64,000 nucleotides of DNA, from contig JAOTON010002064.1 in assembly GCA_034440635.1 (NCBI GenBank), positions 1 through 64,000 of the forward strand. Direction: 5' to 3'. Source of the DNA: Lepas anatifera. Its lineage: Eukaryota; Arthropoda; Thecostraca; Lepadidae. Below are positions 21,485 to 34,320 of the stretch, in pieces (position 1 is the first letter of the stretch; every line of letters begins with the position of its first letter). The position numbers were made by a program, and so were the translations under genes. Under the pieces are notes generated by a model, which was not told where the DNA came from, ran no database searches, and saw only the letters and a list, made by a program, of their open reading frames with translations.

Positions 21485-23084
21485 TGTGGCTAATCCCTTA
21501 GCGCTCGTTTCTTCACGATCTTTCTTCACAATAGTTATTTCGAGAGAAACATATTGCTACCCAAGGCCTTATATAGAAGGTACCGACACTTTAGCCGTCC
21601 ACCGAATGCATCTGGTGACGTCACACACACAGAGAATTTTTAGTACCCTCTGTACTACTTGAACTCTTTTTTATAACTCAGTAGCCTGGGGCTGCTAAGC
21701 TAAGTCTTAATCCGGGAGTGAAATCGGACACACCAAATAAAGTGATTCACCAAAGTGCATTTTACAGTGTCAATGTCTTTGTCATGTTTTTCACTCTCCA
21801 ATCGATACTGCATGGACTCCATGGCTATATTAGATTAGAGTACTAACAACATGCAAGCAAGAGGTAAGATAACCGTTATCTTAGATCAGTACCCTGGTGG
21901 CTCTTCATCCAGTACCTAATTGGAAAAATGAGAGTTTCCTAACACCAGGTGGTACTACATCTAACATCCAAGTTGGTGTAAGTAACCCCTGATCCAAATT
22001 TTGGGTACTTAATCTAGTACCTATTTTGGAAAAGGAGAGTTTTCTAACACCAGGTGGTACTGCATGGAGCATTCATTCGATATGTTCAATCCCCTTTGGA
22101 ATACTTCGGTGTGAAGACAAAAAATGGCGCCAACTTTAGTGCAATAAAGGTGGTAGGTTACCCTCTATTGAGTTCTTTCTTTGAACCAAGCGACTTTTTG
22201 CATCTTCCAGCGCCATTTTCCTGCAGTGAGTGGCAGACGGAAGCTCAGCCCGTGGAACATTTGGCAAAAGGTGAGAGTTGGCATCTGTTTTGTGATTGAA
22301 CAGGGTTAGGTGCATTAGGTACCAGTTATCTCTTGACATCCTTTGTGTATGGCAACTTCATCATTAGACCAGCCAAATTATAAACGGCGTAATTGTGTAT
22401 ACAAGCACGTCCATGAAACCTAAACTGAAAACATGGTAATGCTTCAAAGATTATGGTTAGGTAATGTATTTGACTGATTTGCCTGCTTCTGGATAGAATG
22501 CAAAATCTGAAGCCCACGTAACTTCCATTAATGAGTTTTTAAAGGTCTACATGGAGAAACCAGTTCTAGGTAGGTGCTCGGTAACTATAAATAATGTTGA
22601 AACTCCAACAATATTTAAAACTTCCTACGGGGCAGAGATGAGGATTCTATTTCTGTAAGGGCATTCTACAATCACCCAGCATTTGTTATTTTAAGATCAC
22701 ATGCTTCTATTTGGCTTCCTGATTCTAAGAAGGGCGTGTTTATTTAGAAAACAGTTAATAATACAATACAATTATGTTAAACTGTCAGAGTACCCGTTTT
22801 TCTAATTCGAGCACCACCGAATAAAAAAATACTTACCCTTGCTTGTAGCTAGACTCATAAGCGTAGGTACATACGTCCAAAACATTGGGGATGAAGTTTT
22901 GTCTTAGAGATATTTATTTTCAGTCAACGCTATTTATCTAATAATTAAAAATAGTTAATATTGGGGGCATGGCCCCTTTGGGTTTCTCTACTCTTACGAC
23001 TATAGGTAAACTAGGAAATGCCGCTATGTTATCTTTGTGGCTCTTGGTAATTGGTATTGTTTTAAATTTGGGCACCCCCAATTA
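21485..23084. other. No gene recognised; short duplicated block
   Basis: AT-rich, no supported exon. Two related blocks at about 21925-21960 and 22030-22065 both read gagagttt(c/t)c followed by taacaccaggtggtact, about 105 bp apart. Confidence 0.5.
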
Positions 23085-23145
23085 TTAACCCGCGCCACGG
23101 TGGGCCTCCGAATCACCTTCGCCCTGGTGATTATGGGGGGCTTAT
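23085..23145. mobile_element. Isolated terminus of the TTAA MITE family
   Basis: TTAACCCGCGCC followed by a CACCTTCGCC block matches the reverse complement of the right end of copy A. No partner end was found before the minisatellite begins. Confidence 0.6.
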
Positions 23146-23525
23146 GTTATGGGGGGGCCAGAGCTGGTCTTGAATTTTTCGTAAGGCCCCAAGAGTTTGT
23201 CTAAGGATGCTCTAAAAAGTTATTGGTGGCTGCCAGAACTGGTCTGGGGAGCCTTTAAGAGCTTGTCCCGGAGGGGGGCAGAGTTTATTTCGGAGGGCCA
23301 AAGGTTGTTTTGGGAGTCCCCAGATTCGGCCTCGGAGTCCTCCAGAGTTGGTCTCGGGGGCCCCAAGGCTTGATCTCGGGGTCCAAAAGTTTTTCTCGGG
23401 CGTGGGGCAAGATTTTTCCTCAAGGGGCCAAACAATTTTTCTCAGGAGGCCCCCTGAATTGGTTTCGAGAGGAGGGGCAAAGTGCTTATCTCGAGGGCAC
23501 CCCAGAGATGGTTCCCGTGTCACAA
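23133..23525. repeat. Degenerate minisatellite with unit like agttggtctcggggcccc
   Basis: About fifteen imperfect units of roughly 26 bp: a GG(G)CCCC block, a short A-containing link, then ttggtctcgg or a variant. The same repeat type occurs at 28330-28558 and 33343-33505, each time touching a TTAA MITE. Confidence 0.75.
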
Positions 23526-23529
23526 GGAA

Positions 23530-24703
23530 AATAATAAAGGGATAACACGTGTTTTTTCAGCTAAATAGACCTTGAAACAAAGCAAAAAATAGGTAAAAAC
23601 AGCCAATATAAGTCAAGTAAAGTCACGTCATACGTTATATTTATTTGTATTGTCTTAAACCACAAATTCTTTCTCTACATGCATGATGTTGTCAGGTCAC
23701 TAATACGCCGCGGTGCTAAGTTAGTCTTATTTTGCGCCACTATAAGGAACAGTTATAGTGCCACGTGGTGACAAGTGCCGGTGCAAAGGCTAATCTCTAG
23801 CAGCAAATAGCCGACTGTTTGCCTTGCGCGCAGGGCCCGGACGTCGAATCATTTGAAGGATGCTCACACAGAATCCTGAGGAAGCGGGAAGATTTAAGGA
23901 CGGCTGATTGGTTCTGGACAGAATTAACTCTCTTTTAATATCCATCGACAATATGCAAGCTGCGAGGTCAGCTCAGCTCAACTGGGGTGTCTTTTTGTAA
24001 TTTGCAAGATTAAAAATGTCTAGAAAAGACCAGCAGAAACGAATATAAAGCTCATAGTTTTAGAACCAGCTTACTCTCAATTTCAGTGCCATGTATATGT
24101 TGTCCCATGAAACGACAAAGCTGTTCCTGTGAGCCGTGGCTGCTTTTTTGTATTGTGCTGTATATGATTAAAGCTGTGCAGTGTTACCTTGAACGAATTA
24201 TCAAATCACCTTATATATACTTCTTCAAGTACCTCTTTGTTTCACGAAGAAGAGTAGGTATTGGATTGTATTGATTGAGTACATTTTAAGCACTACTTTC
24301 AGTGCCCTTCAGACACCTTCGCAGGGTACTAGCGTTAGTACCTAAAATGGAAGTACCCTAGGAGGCCTCATTTTTGGCACGGAACCAAACGGGGGTACTA
24401 ATTGCAGAAGTACCCATTTTGGTGTAACTGCAAAAGGGTACTACGGGAAGTACAACCAGCTGTAACAAAAGAGGCGTAGTAAAAGTACTCATGTTATCTG
24501 ACGAGTACCAAAAATGTCCGAAAAGCGTTCATAGTATACTGAATTAAGTATCCAGAGAATACTGATTTTTGGCACGAGCAAAGTGTTTCGTGGGGTGTAA
24601 ATTTTTCTCTGTGTGTACAAGCAATTCAGTATTCCGGAGGTTTTTCTTGCGATGCAAAATACTAAGTAAAATTTTTGAACTATCAGCCGTGTATCTAACT
24701 TTA

Positions 24704-24752
<49 letters not shown>

Positions 24753-27700
24753 ACTATAGTCGGTATCGAAAACATGTTAAGAAATTCTGAGCCAATGAAA
24801 AACTCACCGCACGCAATTTTGGAAAGAGGTAACTTAAAATAAGATGGTATGCGAAATAATGGGTTTCGGCGGCTTTGTTGTACAGTATCGGCTGTTATGA
24901 CTGTGCGCAGGCTCGATTGCTTGCAAAATGATATGTGGAGTGGAAAGTTAAAGTATTTAATTAAACAAGACATGCTGTATCTGGTCAGTTCCATGAGGTA
25001 CATACCATGAAAATAGGGATAAGGTGCAGCGTTCCGGTAAATATTATGTGACTTTTAGGTTCAATCGATAAGCGCTTCTTAATGACAGATCTGTTTTTTA
25101 TTTCAGGTTTTCCAACCCGAAACATGCGAGAATTCGGAGCGGCTTGGAACCCACCTCTGCAATCCTGCAGGATGCATAATTTGGAGCCACGGTTTTCTTT
25201 ATACGTTCTGAATTGATCTGCTCATATTTTCACAATAATCATACATACTTGCAGTTTCGCGTGAATAGCAAAGGCGGTTTTCATATGAAAAATAAAATGC
25301 ATTCTGTTATTCTTTTCCCATTCCAAAAGAAAATAGTTGGTACACAATGTTCGCGTTTTCAGTTCTACGAGGCCGTTTTAGTTCGAGCTCTGCCAGGGTC
25401 AGAGGGGGGGGCACTTCCACCATGACCTGTATCAGCATTTACCATAGTCGGCGCTACCCTCGACCGAAGCGATGCGTCATGTTTCTGAGCCCGGAATGCC
25501 AGTACAATCACAGTGCTTAGGTGTCCCAAGACGTAACACAAAATATCCACACCAAAACAGCAGAGGCGTGGGTTTGTTAGACCAACAAACAGGCTAACTT
25601 AGTTTTATTGAATTAATGAATACAGTTATTATATTTTTATCAAAACAATATTATATTTCTTTTAATGGTTCTATACTGCTGTTTTGGCCTCAAATTAGCT
25701 TTGAAATTCGAGCACCTAGCACCCACCAACAGCGGCAGAATCAGACCGTTGGTTTAGGGAAGGGGAACCCCTGCCATTCTCGGACTCCAATGTAGGCAGA
25801 CCTTCTTATTTCTGGAATCTTGACAGTGGTACTTGCGTGTAAATCACGGCATGGCGACCAAATTCATTTCCATTTCGGGCAACAACCGGTCAATTTTTAT
25901 GTTCATGGCTCAACTTCATAACCATTGTGGAGGTCACTGCCGTGTCACTTTGCGGAATAGGAAACCCTGAATTTAAGCGCTTCGAGTTCAAAAGTTGGAA
26001 ACACATCACACGCCATCTCTTGTGTATATTGAAAGCATATTCACAAAATGATAAGAAACAGTGTAATTGTCACGAAAAATATCGTTCTAATAGCGTTTAA
26101 ATTTTATTTTGGCACATTTTCCACATGAAATTTCAATTGGTGATACCCTGACAACTTTTATTTCCCCTCGTGAGGCGTGGCGATTGTTTATGACTAAACT
26201 CAAAAGAATTACACGGTAGAGTCATGCGCATTGATCTGAAATTAGCGTCTAGAACATGCCATTGACCATGGTTGTGGATGCCGGAACTGACCCTGATTCA
26301 TAAGACGTTTAAAATATATCCGTATTTGATCATAAAACAGCATAGCTTCCACTTTCGATTAGACTTAATGAATAACAACAATGAACTGTAACACTCAGAG
26401 ATAATGATGATGATCCTACGTAAATGATTGGGAAGTGTAGAAATGGGTTCCGATCGATGTATACACACCTGGTAGGGTGAACGTCTATGGTGTCACGCTC
26501 ATGTTTGTCTGGTGCAAAGTTCACGTTTGTATGGTATAACGCTCGAATACAACTTCCTCACGACCGTAAAAATCAAACTCTACACACAAAACACATTGTA
26601 CGGGAAAAAATCGCATCGTTCATGTTTGTCCTGACTTTTCAAGAAACGAATTATTGCAGCACAAAAAACGTGGCTCTCATCCAACAGCTCAATCTCAGAA
26701 ATATGATGCAGTTTGTCTGATCGTCATAGCTGATGCGCTACGAAACTGTGACCAAAAATGTTTTGTGAACGGGTAGGGTATAAATATAAAATCTACAAAA
26801 TATTATCCCGATAACGGAAAACGGACCTTCCATTCAAAATGAACGTCTTCCAGTTAGTCGGATACAGATAATACATTTTTTGTCCACTTTGTTCACACTG
26901 AACGTCGTGACGACTTTCCCGTGAGTGTTTCATGCCCATGGTGTTCCATGTAGGAACAAACGCTAAATATCTCAACAAGTTGCATACTCAGTGCTCATTG
27001 CAGTGGCAAGCTATAGCTTTAGCGATATCATTTCTAGTACTAAAAAGTGAAGATGCGGCATATGGCACATCCTTTGAAGTACGGAGATGGAGGTACGACA
27101 TTTCTACTTCTGCATCCCCGTGTTTTCTGAAAGTCATCAACATCTGCAAACACTAAACAAATAGGAAGAGAAATGAATGTTTGCACCTATTAGGTTTGTT
27201 CTGAATCTGAACACAGCAGTGACGCAACATTCCACCAAGCATTAGGCAAACTATGAACTTGAAGATCTGATCTGGTCTGCTCTATTATAGAAGTTAAAAA
27301 AGTGTCTAGAACCTGTAAATTTTAATTAAGGTATGAACATGGATAGATCCGTGGGGTAAAATACATTTTCCCTTTTAAATCCCCAATTTTGGTCCAGCAC
27401 TCTTAAGAAATTGTAAGTTTTTAAACAATATTTTGGGCTCTGTTGGCTCCCTTCACACCATCTGACCAGGTCCGGTGCTGAGCATGAATCCCAAACCTTA
27501 TGAAAGTGTTTACTACCTTTTCAGAGTCTCAAACGTTTTCGGTTAACATATTAAAGGCTTCAACATCAATGCATTTCGTGCTTCAAACTCACGATTCCTA
27601 GATCAGGAAACAGAAGTATTTCACACTACTGAACACAAACTGAATATAGCGTTCGCCCGTGCGCGCGTGGGCTGCAGCTCCCATCGGCTCCGACGCGCAC

Positions 27701-27884
27701 CGTCCGAGGCGCCAGGGTACAGCTGCCGGTGCGGAACGCGGCGACTCTGCCTATCTCCGGCTCCCAAGGCAGGAGACGCGAGATGGAAACTCGCGCGCCC
27801 TCCGCTGCTGCGCGCTCCTTTTCAGAGTCGATCACAAGGGGATGTGGTAGTGCGGGGGATGTGTGCATTAGCTGCACGGTGCAA
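23530..27884. other. No gene recognised
   Basis: Mostly AT-rich unique-looking DNA. It includes a GTAC-rich stretch (24300-24510, about ten GTAC words), a TA microsatellite and, at 27620-27890, a short GC/CpG-rich patch just before MITE copy C. No exon could be supported. Confidence 0.5.
24707..24763. repeat. (TA)n microsatellite joined to a palindrome
   Basis: About 44 bp of alternating TA followed directly by the perfect 14-bp palindrome CCGACTATAGTCGG. Confidence 0.9.
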
Positions 27885-28300
27885 TTAACACGCGCATTAA
27901 CGGGGGGCGGGTACCCGCCCCCTCGGGTTTTTCGGAGATGGCAGAAAAACGGCGGCGCGTAGCGCCGCCGTACTTGGCATGCCTTTTCTCTCATCCTTTT
28001 TACAACTTTTGTGAAAGTTTTAAGGTTAGGTCATCTCAGGTAAGGTCACCAGTACATGTCAAGTGACCTGACCTCAAAATAAGTTTAAGAAAGCATAAGT
28101 CGGTACAGGGTGAACTTATCCAACTGAAACTCATATCACATAATGGGCCCACCGAGTTCTCTAAAATATGTTCCGGTATTTTTTATGTGGATGACCTAAG
28201 GTCAGGTACGAGCCATGAACTCTCCATTGGAAAAACATGGGAAAATGGTTTGGGCTGAATAACTCAGTAACGGATGGTGATAGAGCGTTTATTTTCCCAT
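27885..28300 (+). mobile_element. TTAA MITE, copy C (truncated)
   Basis: Begins TTAACACGCGCATTAACGGG, followed by the palindrome GGCGGGTACCCGCC and a cggcgcgtagcgccgcc block. It matches the left part of copy E (32453) closely, including ggttaggtcatctcagg. Similarity stops near 28300 and no right terminus is present. Confidence 0.75.
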
Positions 28301-28329
28301 CCTTACGGTCCGCCCCCCCTTGAGGCAAT

Positions 28330-28558
28330 CCTAGTCCCGCGCCTGCCAGGTGTGGACCCAAGGGAAGGCCGGTGGGGGAGACCGCTCCTCCCCCTTGGGC
28401 TAGGGGGTGGCATTTATGGGCGCTCCAGGGGAGCCCAAACGCTACCCCAATGTTAGTCTGGGGATTTCCAAGAGTTGGCCTCGGGGTTTCCTAAGTTTTT
28501 GTCTCGGGGGGGGTCTAGGAATAAGTTTCAGAGTGCTTGCAAAAATTGGTCCCGGGGC
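28330..28558. repeat. Degenerate ggtctcggggcccc minisatellite, second locus
   Basis: Same repeat type as at 23133-23525, running up to the TTAA at 28560. Confidence 0.6.
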
Positions 28559-29387
28559 CTTAACCCTTGCCCCGGTGGCGGGTACGAGCCACCTTCGCCT
28601 TGGTGGGGTTCTAAAAGACCCCCACGATCTAAAAAAAAACTAAAAGAGAAGAGATAGAAAAAAGCCTAAAACGGCAATCCAAAGCTCTTCAAAAATGATA
28701 TCGAAAACACTCATTTTTTCGTCAGGTACTCATTTTTTCGTCAGGTCAATATCAAGGTCACCAGATTTCAAAATAGGTCAAAATCGTTAATATGAGGTGT
28801 ACTAAGAAAACCTCATATATTTCAGAAACTAAGATAGCTAGAAAAATTTTAAGTACACCATTCGAAAGCCCTTGAGCTGCACTTTTATAGCAGTGACAAT
28901 TATTTTCGGGTCAGGTCAAAGCCTAGGGAGCTGCAGGTCACTGAACATTGGGAATGTTCTTGGGAATGTCTATAGCCACCCGTGCATAAGGGTGTTTCCT
29001 GTTTCGCTAATAACTTCCAAACCAAACAAGATGCAGCCATAGTTGATGCACCATTGCAATCCTTTTATCAATACGAATCGAATGATTTATAATATTGCTA
29101 TGCCAGGTTAATTTTAAGAATTTGACCTGACCCAGGTCAACGGTCTGACCCAACTTGACCTGGTATAGTCATGATGTATATCATTTAACTTGCAGTGACG
29201 AAACAAACACTTCGGTGACGAAATAAAATTTCTATCTTAGTTTATTCAAAATGTATAGAGTAAAACACAAAAAATGCTTATTTGACCCAAGGTGACCTTT
29301 TAAATGTCTCAAGTCAAAATGTTTGGCGTCAAGTTCAGTAAAGGGGCTAAGAGCAAGTCGTAACCAATGTTTAAAGTTGATTCCATG

Positions 29388-32040
29388 CATACATACATAC
29401 ATACGTTTATTTCAACAGGAGCAACATGTACACAAGTGAAGAACAATTTGCTCTCCCAATTGGCGCAAAAGCGCTAGCGCGCTTGAATCGAGGCACCTCT
29501 CGGGTAACAACCTTGAGTAACGCGGTGGCGCCGCCCGTCACCGCACCCCGCCCGACCCCCGCACGAGCCCCACACCGCAGCCGAGCGCCAGTAGATCACA
29601 GCCGTCACTTGATGATTTTGTCTTGCACTCTCGTTTAGTTATCAAATCTTTGGCTAGTTTTTACAAACCGAAAGACCTCCTGAGCCACCGCTCGACCAAT
29701 TTGGGGATGGATAGTGCCACCACAAAGCAGTATGTCAGTTTTTAACTTACGGTGGAGATTTTCAAATTGACCGTCCAGAAGATCGCTGATGTTGTTCATC
29801 ATAATTTGTCTCTGCAAATCAAACCTTGGGCACTGCAATAGAAAATGTTCGGAGCTCTCGCAGTAGTATCCGCAAGCGCAGCGGGGAGTTTCAACGCCTT
29901 GGATTTTGTATAGATGGCCATTTAAATGCGACATGCCTACTCTCAAGCGAGTCAGGAGAGAGTTTTCTTTTTTTGTTCCGAAAGAAAAATATTCTGGGGG
30001 TTCGCTTTGATGGTATCGTTCGTTCATATGTTTTTTTAAAGCTTTTGTGTGATTCAATTTCTGTTATATGAGTTGGAAGCTTGTTTATTAATTTGATAGT
30101 ACTTGGGAGAAATGAGGAGCTGAAATTAGAAGTTCTGAAGGGCATTTCGTTCCTATTCCGGGCGTTTCGCAACAGCCGATTCACAGTGTTATCCCGAGTA
30201 GCTGGTAGAATTCTCCGAATGTAATTGGGCGTTGTCCCTTGGTATAGTCTATGACAGAAACATATTTTGTGCAATTCGCGTCTTGTTTTTAATGACGACC
30301 ATCCTAGCTCTCGTCTCAGATTTTCCGTGGACGTTCTCGGTAAAGTCGAGGTAACTAGTCTGGCTGCCCTATTCTGAAGTCTTTCGAGTCGTTGGGTGTC
30401 GTCCACTGTCAAGAGTCCATCGTAAATTACGTCTCCATAGTCAAAGTGGGGTAGTACGTAGGTTTTGTAAATTTGTGTAAGAATTTCTCTGGGTAAATAC
30501 GGAGCTATAGGATAAAGTGGGCTAAGAGTCATTATCACTTTTCGAACAATATAGTTAACGTGGTGGTGAAACCTAAGATCGGTTGATAGGGTTATGCCGA
30601 GATGTTTGTGTTTGCTTTCTACCGGGATTGGGTTGGCGTCAAAGTTGAGATTTGGTACTTCACTTTCATTCCGATAAGAGAAAGACTGCTGGATAGTTTT
30701 AGAGGCATTGCGTTTGATGAGCCAGTCGTTTCCATAAGATTGAATCTGGGTGATGTCATTTTGGAGCAATTGTTGCATATTTTGGATGTTTTCAGGATTG
30801 TGGCTACTTATTAAGCATGCGTCGTCTGCGAAGAACAACATTTCGTTTTGGGTTTTCCCTGAGAGCGCATTTAGGTACAATAAGGCGAGTAATGGGCCAG
30901 TTACAGATCCCTGCGGACAGCCCGCGTTTAAAGGAAGCAAGGATGATTTGGTCTCGTTGATTTGGACCGCTTGTCGTCTGTCTGTTAAATACGAGCGTAA
31001 CCAGGGTAAAATGTTTGTCAGTCCAAATTCATGTTCGCATTTATGCAGAAGTCCTTTGTGCCAGATTTTCTCGAAGTAGCGAGATATATCGAAGTAAAGT
31101 ATAGTCACGTCTTGGCCGTTATCGAGTAGTTCGTAAAGACTGTGGGTGATGTAAAATAGTTGAAGGTGTGTCCCGTGGCCAGGTCTATAGCCACTTTGTC
31201 TCTCTGTCAGTAGGTCGTTTTCAATAAGATGCTGATATATTCGTCGAAACATGATTTTTTCAAATATCTTTGATATACTGCATAATAGGCTAATGGGTCT
31301 ATAACTTGAAACATCAGCTGTACTTCCCTTGTTTTTGAATATTGGTTTAACGGTTGCTAATTTCCAGACCTCAGGAAATTTTCCTTCTTGAACTGATTTA
31401 TTAAAGAGCAGCGAGAGAGGTTCAGCTATTATAATAGCGATTAGCTTTATAAATCTTACTGGAATCCCGTCTGGACCTGTGGATTTGTTCCGGTTTAGTC
31501 CATTTATTGTTTTCAAAACTTCCATTTCAGTTATTCTAGTCATGTTTAACGGTGGTACGTTCTCTCTGTTGATGTTAGGGAGATCATGGTTGTTGCTGTT
31601 AGGTAATTGTGTTTGGGCCGCAAAGTACTGGTTAAGAAGCTCAGCTTTGGCTTTGTCGTCGATGACCAAGTCCCCATTGTCGTTTTGAAGAGGTGGGATC
31701 TCAATAGTTTTAGATCGGCCAGTCATTCGTCTTAATATTGAGTGGTATTTGTGAGGTTCGTGCTTTTTCTCCAAAAGAAGCCGTGCGTCTTTAGATATAC
31801 TCTCGCTCTTTAATTGTCTTGTCAGTTTAGTTACCTCATTTCTGGAGCGCCTCCATCTGTCCCAATCGTAATGGTTATGTTCGTCTTTACCCAATTTTTC
31901 TTGTTTTGTTTTAGTTATTCTGAACAGTCTGTTACGTTTCCTGATGAGCTTCTTTAATTCACCCGTTACCCAACTTTTATCGCGAGAGATGGCTGGTACA
32001 GTTTTCCTTGGGATACAGTCTTCTGCGGTCTTATACTTAC
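29388..32040 (-). mobile_element. 5'-truncated non-LTR retrotransposon (jockey/CR1-like)
   Basis: Minus-strand element. The 3' end has an AATAAA (minus strand, 29404-29412) followed by an (ATGT)n tail. The 5' end is truncated inside the region between endonuclease and reverse transcriptase, next to a short array of agtcttatac words at about 32030-32075. The endonuclease domain is missing. Confidence 0.85.
29635..31894 (-). pseudogene. Reverse transcriptase of the non-LTR element, frame-broken
   Basis: The RT domain runs from TGPDGIPVRFIK through YRPISLLCSISK, the palm motif around LYFDISRYFEKI and GCPQGSVTGPLL to the catalytic FFADDACL. The thumb and C-terminal region follow (FDYGDVIYDGL, RLERLQNRAARLV). 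The RT frame is open from about 32033 down to the break at a run of seven T (30031-30037, plus strand). Beyond it the C-terminal Cys/His segment (CACGYYCESSEHFLLQCPRF) continues in another frame to the stop at 29635. The aspartates of the FADD box are intact. Retrotransposition machinery: target-primed reverse transcription in the nucleus. Without the endonuclease and with a frame break this copy is not autonomous. Confidence 0.88.
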
Positions 32041-32452
32041 AGTCTTATACAGTCTTATACTACAGTCTTATACTTACTGAGAAAAGCTAATTTCGTGATT
32101 TTCCCATGTATTTACAATGGGGAGGTCATGCTCTGCACATGACCTTAGGTCACCAATATAAAAATCCCGGAACATATGTTGTAGCTCCTGGTGGGCCCAA
32201 TATGTGGCATGAGTTTCAACTTGATCAATTACCCGCCTTTTAGAAATGCAGTCCTAAGCATTTTTTGAGGTGAGGTCATTTCACCTGGCCTGGCGACCTG
32301 ACCTGATATGACCTGGATCTAAAATTTTCAGGAAAGATGTAAAAATGATGAGAAAACAGCTAGACTAAGTTTGGCGGCACTGCGCGCCGCCGTTTTTGTC
32401 ACTTCGGAAAAACCCGAAGGGGGTCTAAAAAGACTCCCCACCCGGGCGAAGG

Positions 32453-33341
32453 TTAACACGCGCATTGGCGGGTGGGCGGGTACCCGCCCCCTCCCCCTGG
32501 ATTTTTCGGAGACAGCGTAAAAACGACCGCGCGTAGCGCCGCCGTACTTGGCATACCTTTTCCCGCATAATTTTGCAATTTTTGTGAAAATTTTAAGGTT
32601 AGGTCATCTCAGGTCAGGTCACCAGTACAGGTCAAGTGACCTGACCTCAAAAAAAGTTTAAGATCGCATAGGTCGGAACAGGGTGAACTTATCCGATTGA
32701 AACTCATCACATAATGACCCCACCGAGTTCTCTAAAATATTTTCCGGTTTTTTATATCGATGACCTAAGGTCAGGTACCTACAAGCCATGACCTCTCCAT
32801 TGAAAATACAGGGAAAAATGCTTTTAGCTGAATAACTTAGTAACGAATGGTGATAAAGCGTTTATTTTTGCTGCATTAGATTCGTCTTGTCTTTGCGGTT
32901 CTAACGATATGCATTTTATATAATTTGACCTTGACCTGACCTCAGGGCAGGTCAAATCCTTGATTTGACCTAGCAAAGTCAGGTCAAATTCTTGATTTGA
33001 CCTAGCAAGGTCATATCCTATATCAATCGATTCGGCTTGCTGCGAGGATTCATATAGTTTAAATTGTTTTGCTTTATCTTTACTTGTTCAGATGTAATGA
33101 CCCAAAAACCTTCATTTACATGTTATCCCTATGACGGCATGTTTTGACTTCTAGTGACCTTAAATGTGACCTGAGCAACAAATGGTTCCAACATTTTCCA
33201 TGGAGAAGTAGATGGGCTACCCAATGCCGTTTACCGTTTTTCGCTACCTAGCATGGCTCTCGAGATCTTAGGAGGGGCGGGTACCCGCCCGCCCCCCGTC
33301 AAAGCGAAGCTGGCTCAGACCCCCGTCAATGCGCGTGTTAA
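32453..33341 (+). mobile_element. TTAA MITE, copy E
   Basis: TTAACACGCGCATTGGCGGG at the left and CAATGCGCGTGTTAA at the right form inverted ends. Each has an adjacent GGCGGGTACCCGCC palindrome. 889 bp including both TTAAs. The interior is rich in AGGTCA/TGACCT. It shares its left TTAA with copy D. Confidence 0.85.
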
Positions 33342-33342
33342 G

Positions 33343-33505
33343 AGCTGGTTTTAGGGATCGCTAGAAGTTGGTCTCGGCAATATTTTTCTCGGGGGGGGGC
33401 GCAAGAGTTCATCCCGGGGCCCAAATCTTGGTCTCGGAGGCACCAAAGTCGTTCTCATGGGCCCTCAAATCTGGTCTCGAGGGCCCCCTTGAGTTGGTGT
33501 CGGGC
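33343..33505. repeat. Degenerate ggtctcggggcccc minisatellite, third locus
   Basis: About six imperfect units directly right of copy E, same type as at 23133 and 28330. Confidence 0.65.
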
Positions 33506-34320
33506 CTTCCGGAAGTATGAAACGTTTGAAACCACGTTAGAAATAGATACTTTGCAAATTATTCAGTTTGCAAATAGTTCACGTGCAATAGACGTAAAAT
33601 ACTTATGGGCCCCCAAAAGCAAGCCCACACGTTCGCTCCCCCCCGCGTCTAAAAGAAATTATGGATTGGCCTCTGCATTTAATTATTTTTTTCAATTTGC
33701 TGAGATTTCACGCGCATTGAATGAAAAATGGCGACCCTAAAAGCACTGGGGCTGAATGAAAACGGCCCCTAAAGCGGCCCGCCGAAGGAGGGCCAAAGCT
33801 ACCATCCACCCCCCCTGCCATGATATCGTGGATCCCAGACCCTGGAGTTGGTCCGCCTTTTCAACGGTGATTGGCTTTGCATGAACGTGCAAAGTGAATC
33901 ACCCTTCCACACATTGTGCAGCATTGCAGATGCTATAATCATTTTACCCGTGGTGCCCAACATCAATCCCTGTCTAATTTGGATCCGACTTTTCGGATCA
34001 ACTGCGTTGCAGCATTAATGGAGCAATTCCCAATGCTGATTGTATGTTCGACAACGGTCGCTCCCTTCGCACGAAGACACCACTACGTGAAGTCGTGTCA
34101 TTTGATTACCGGAGGTCGAATTGCCTGTCGCTACCTAAATAATGAGCTGTCACTACGCCGGTAATTACCAGAGCGAGCTAATATTTTTTATTTATGTCTG
34201 GTCGTGATTATGTCTGGTATGAGAATCCAATGCAGATGCTGCAGATGAGTGCTGTTGGGTTCGGTTGATGCTGTGGGCCGGGTTGGTGTGGCGCATTCTC
34301 GCCGTGTGGTGGTGGGTGGG
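33506..34320. other. No gene recognised
   Basis: Short unrelated open frames only. Confidence 0.5.

Larger units (their letters stand above)
28560..32456 (-). mobile_element. TTAA MITE, copy D, split by a retrotransposon
   Basis: TTAACCCTTGCCCC at 28560 and the complementary terminus ending GGGCGAAGG-TTAA at 32456 frame an AGGTCA-rich element. A non-LTR retrotransposon (about 29388-32040) is inserted in it. The internal sequence right of the insertion matches copies A and B in reverse complement. Its right TTAA is also the left TTAA of copy E. Confidence 0.7.
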
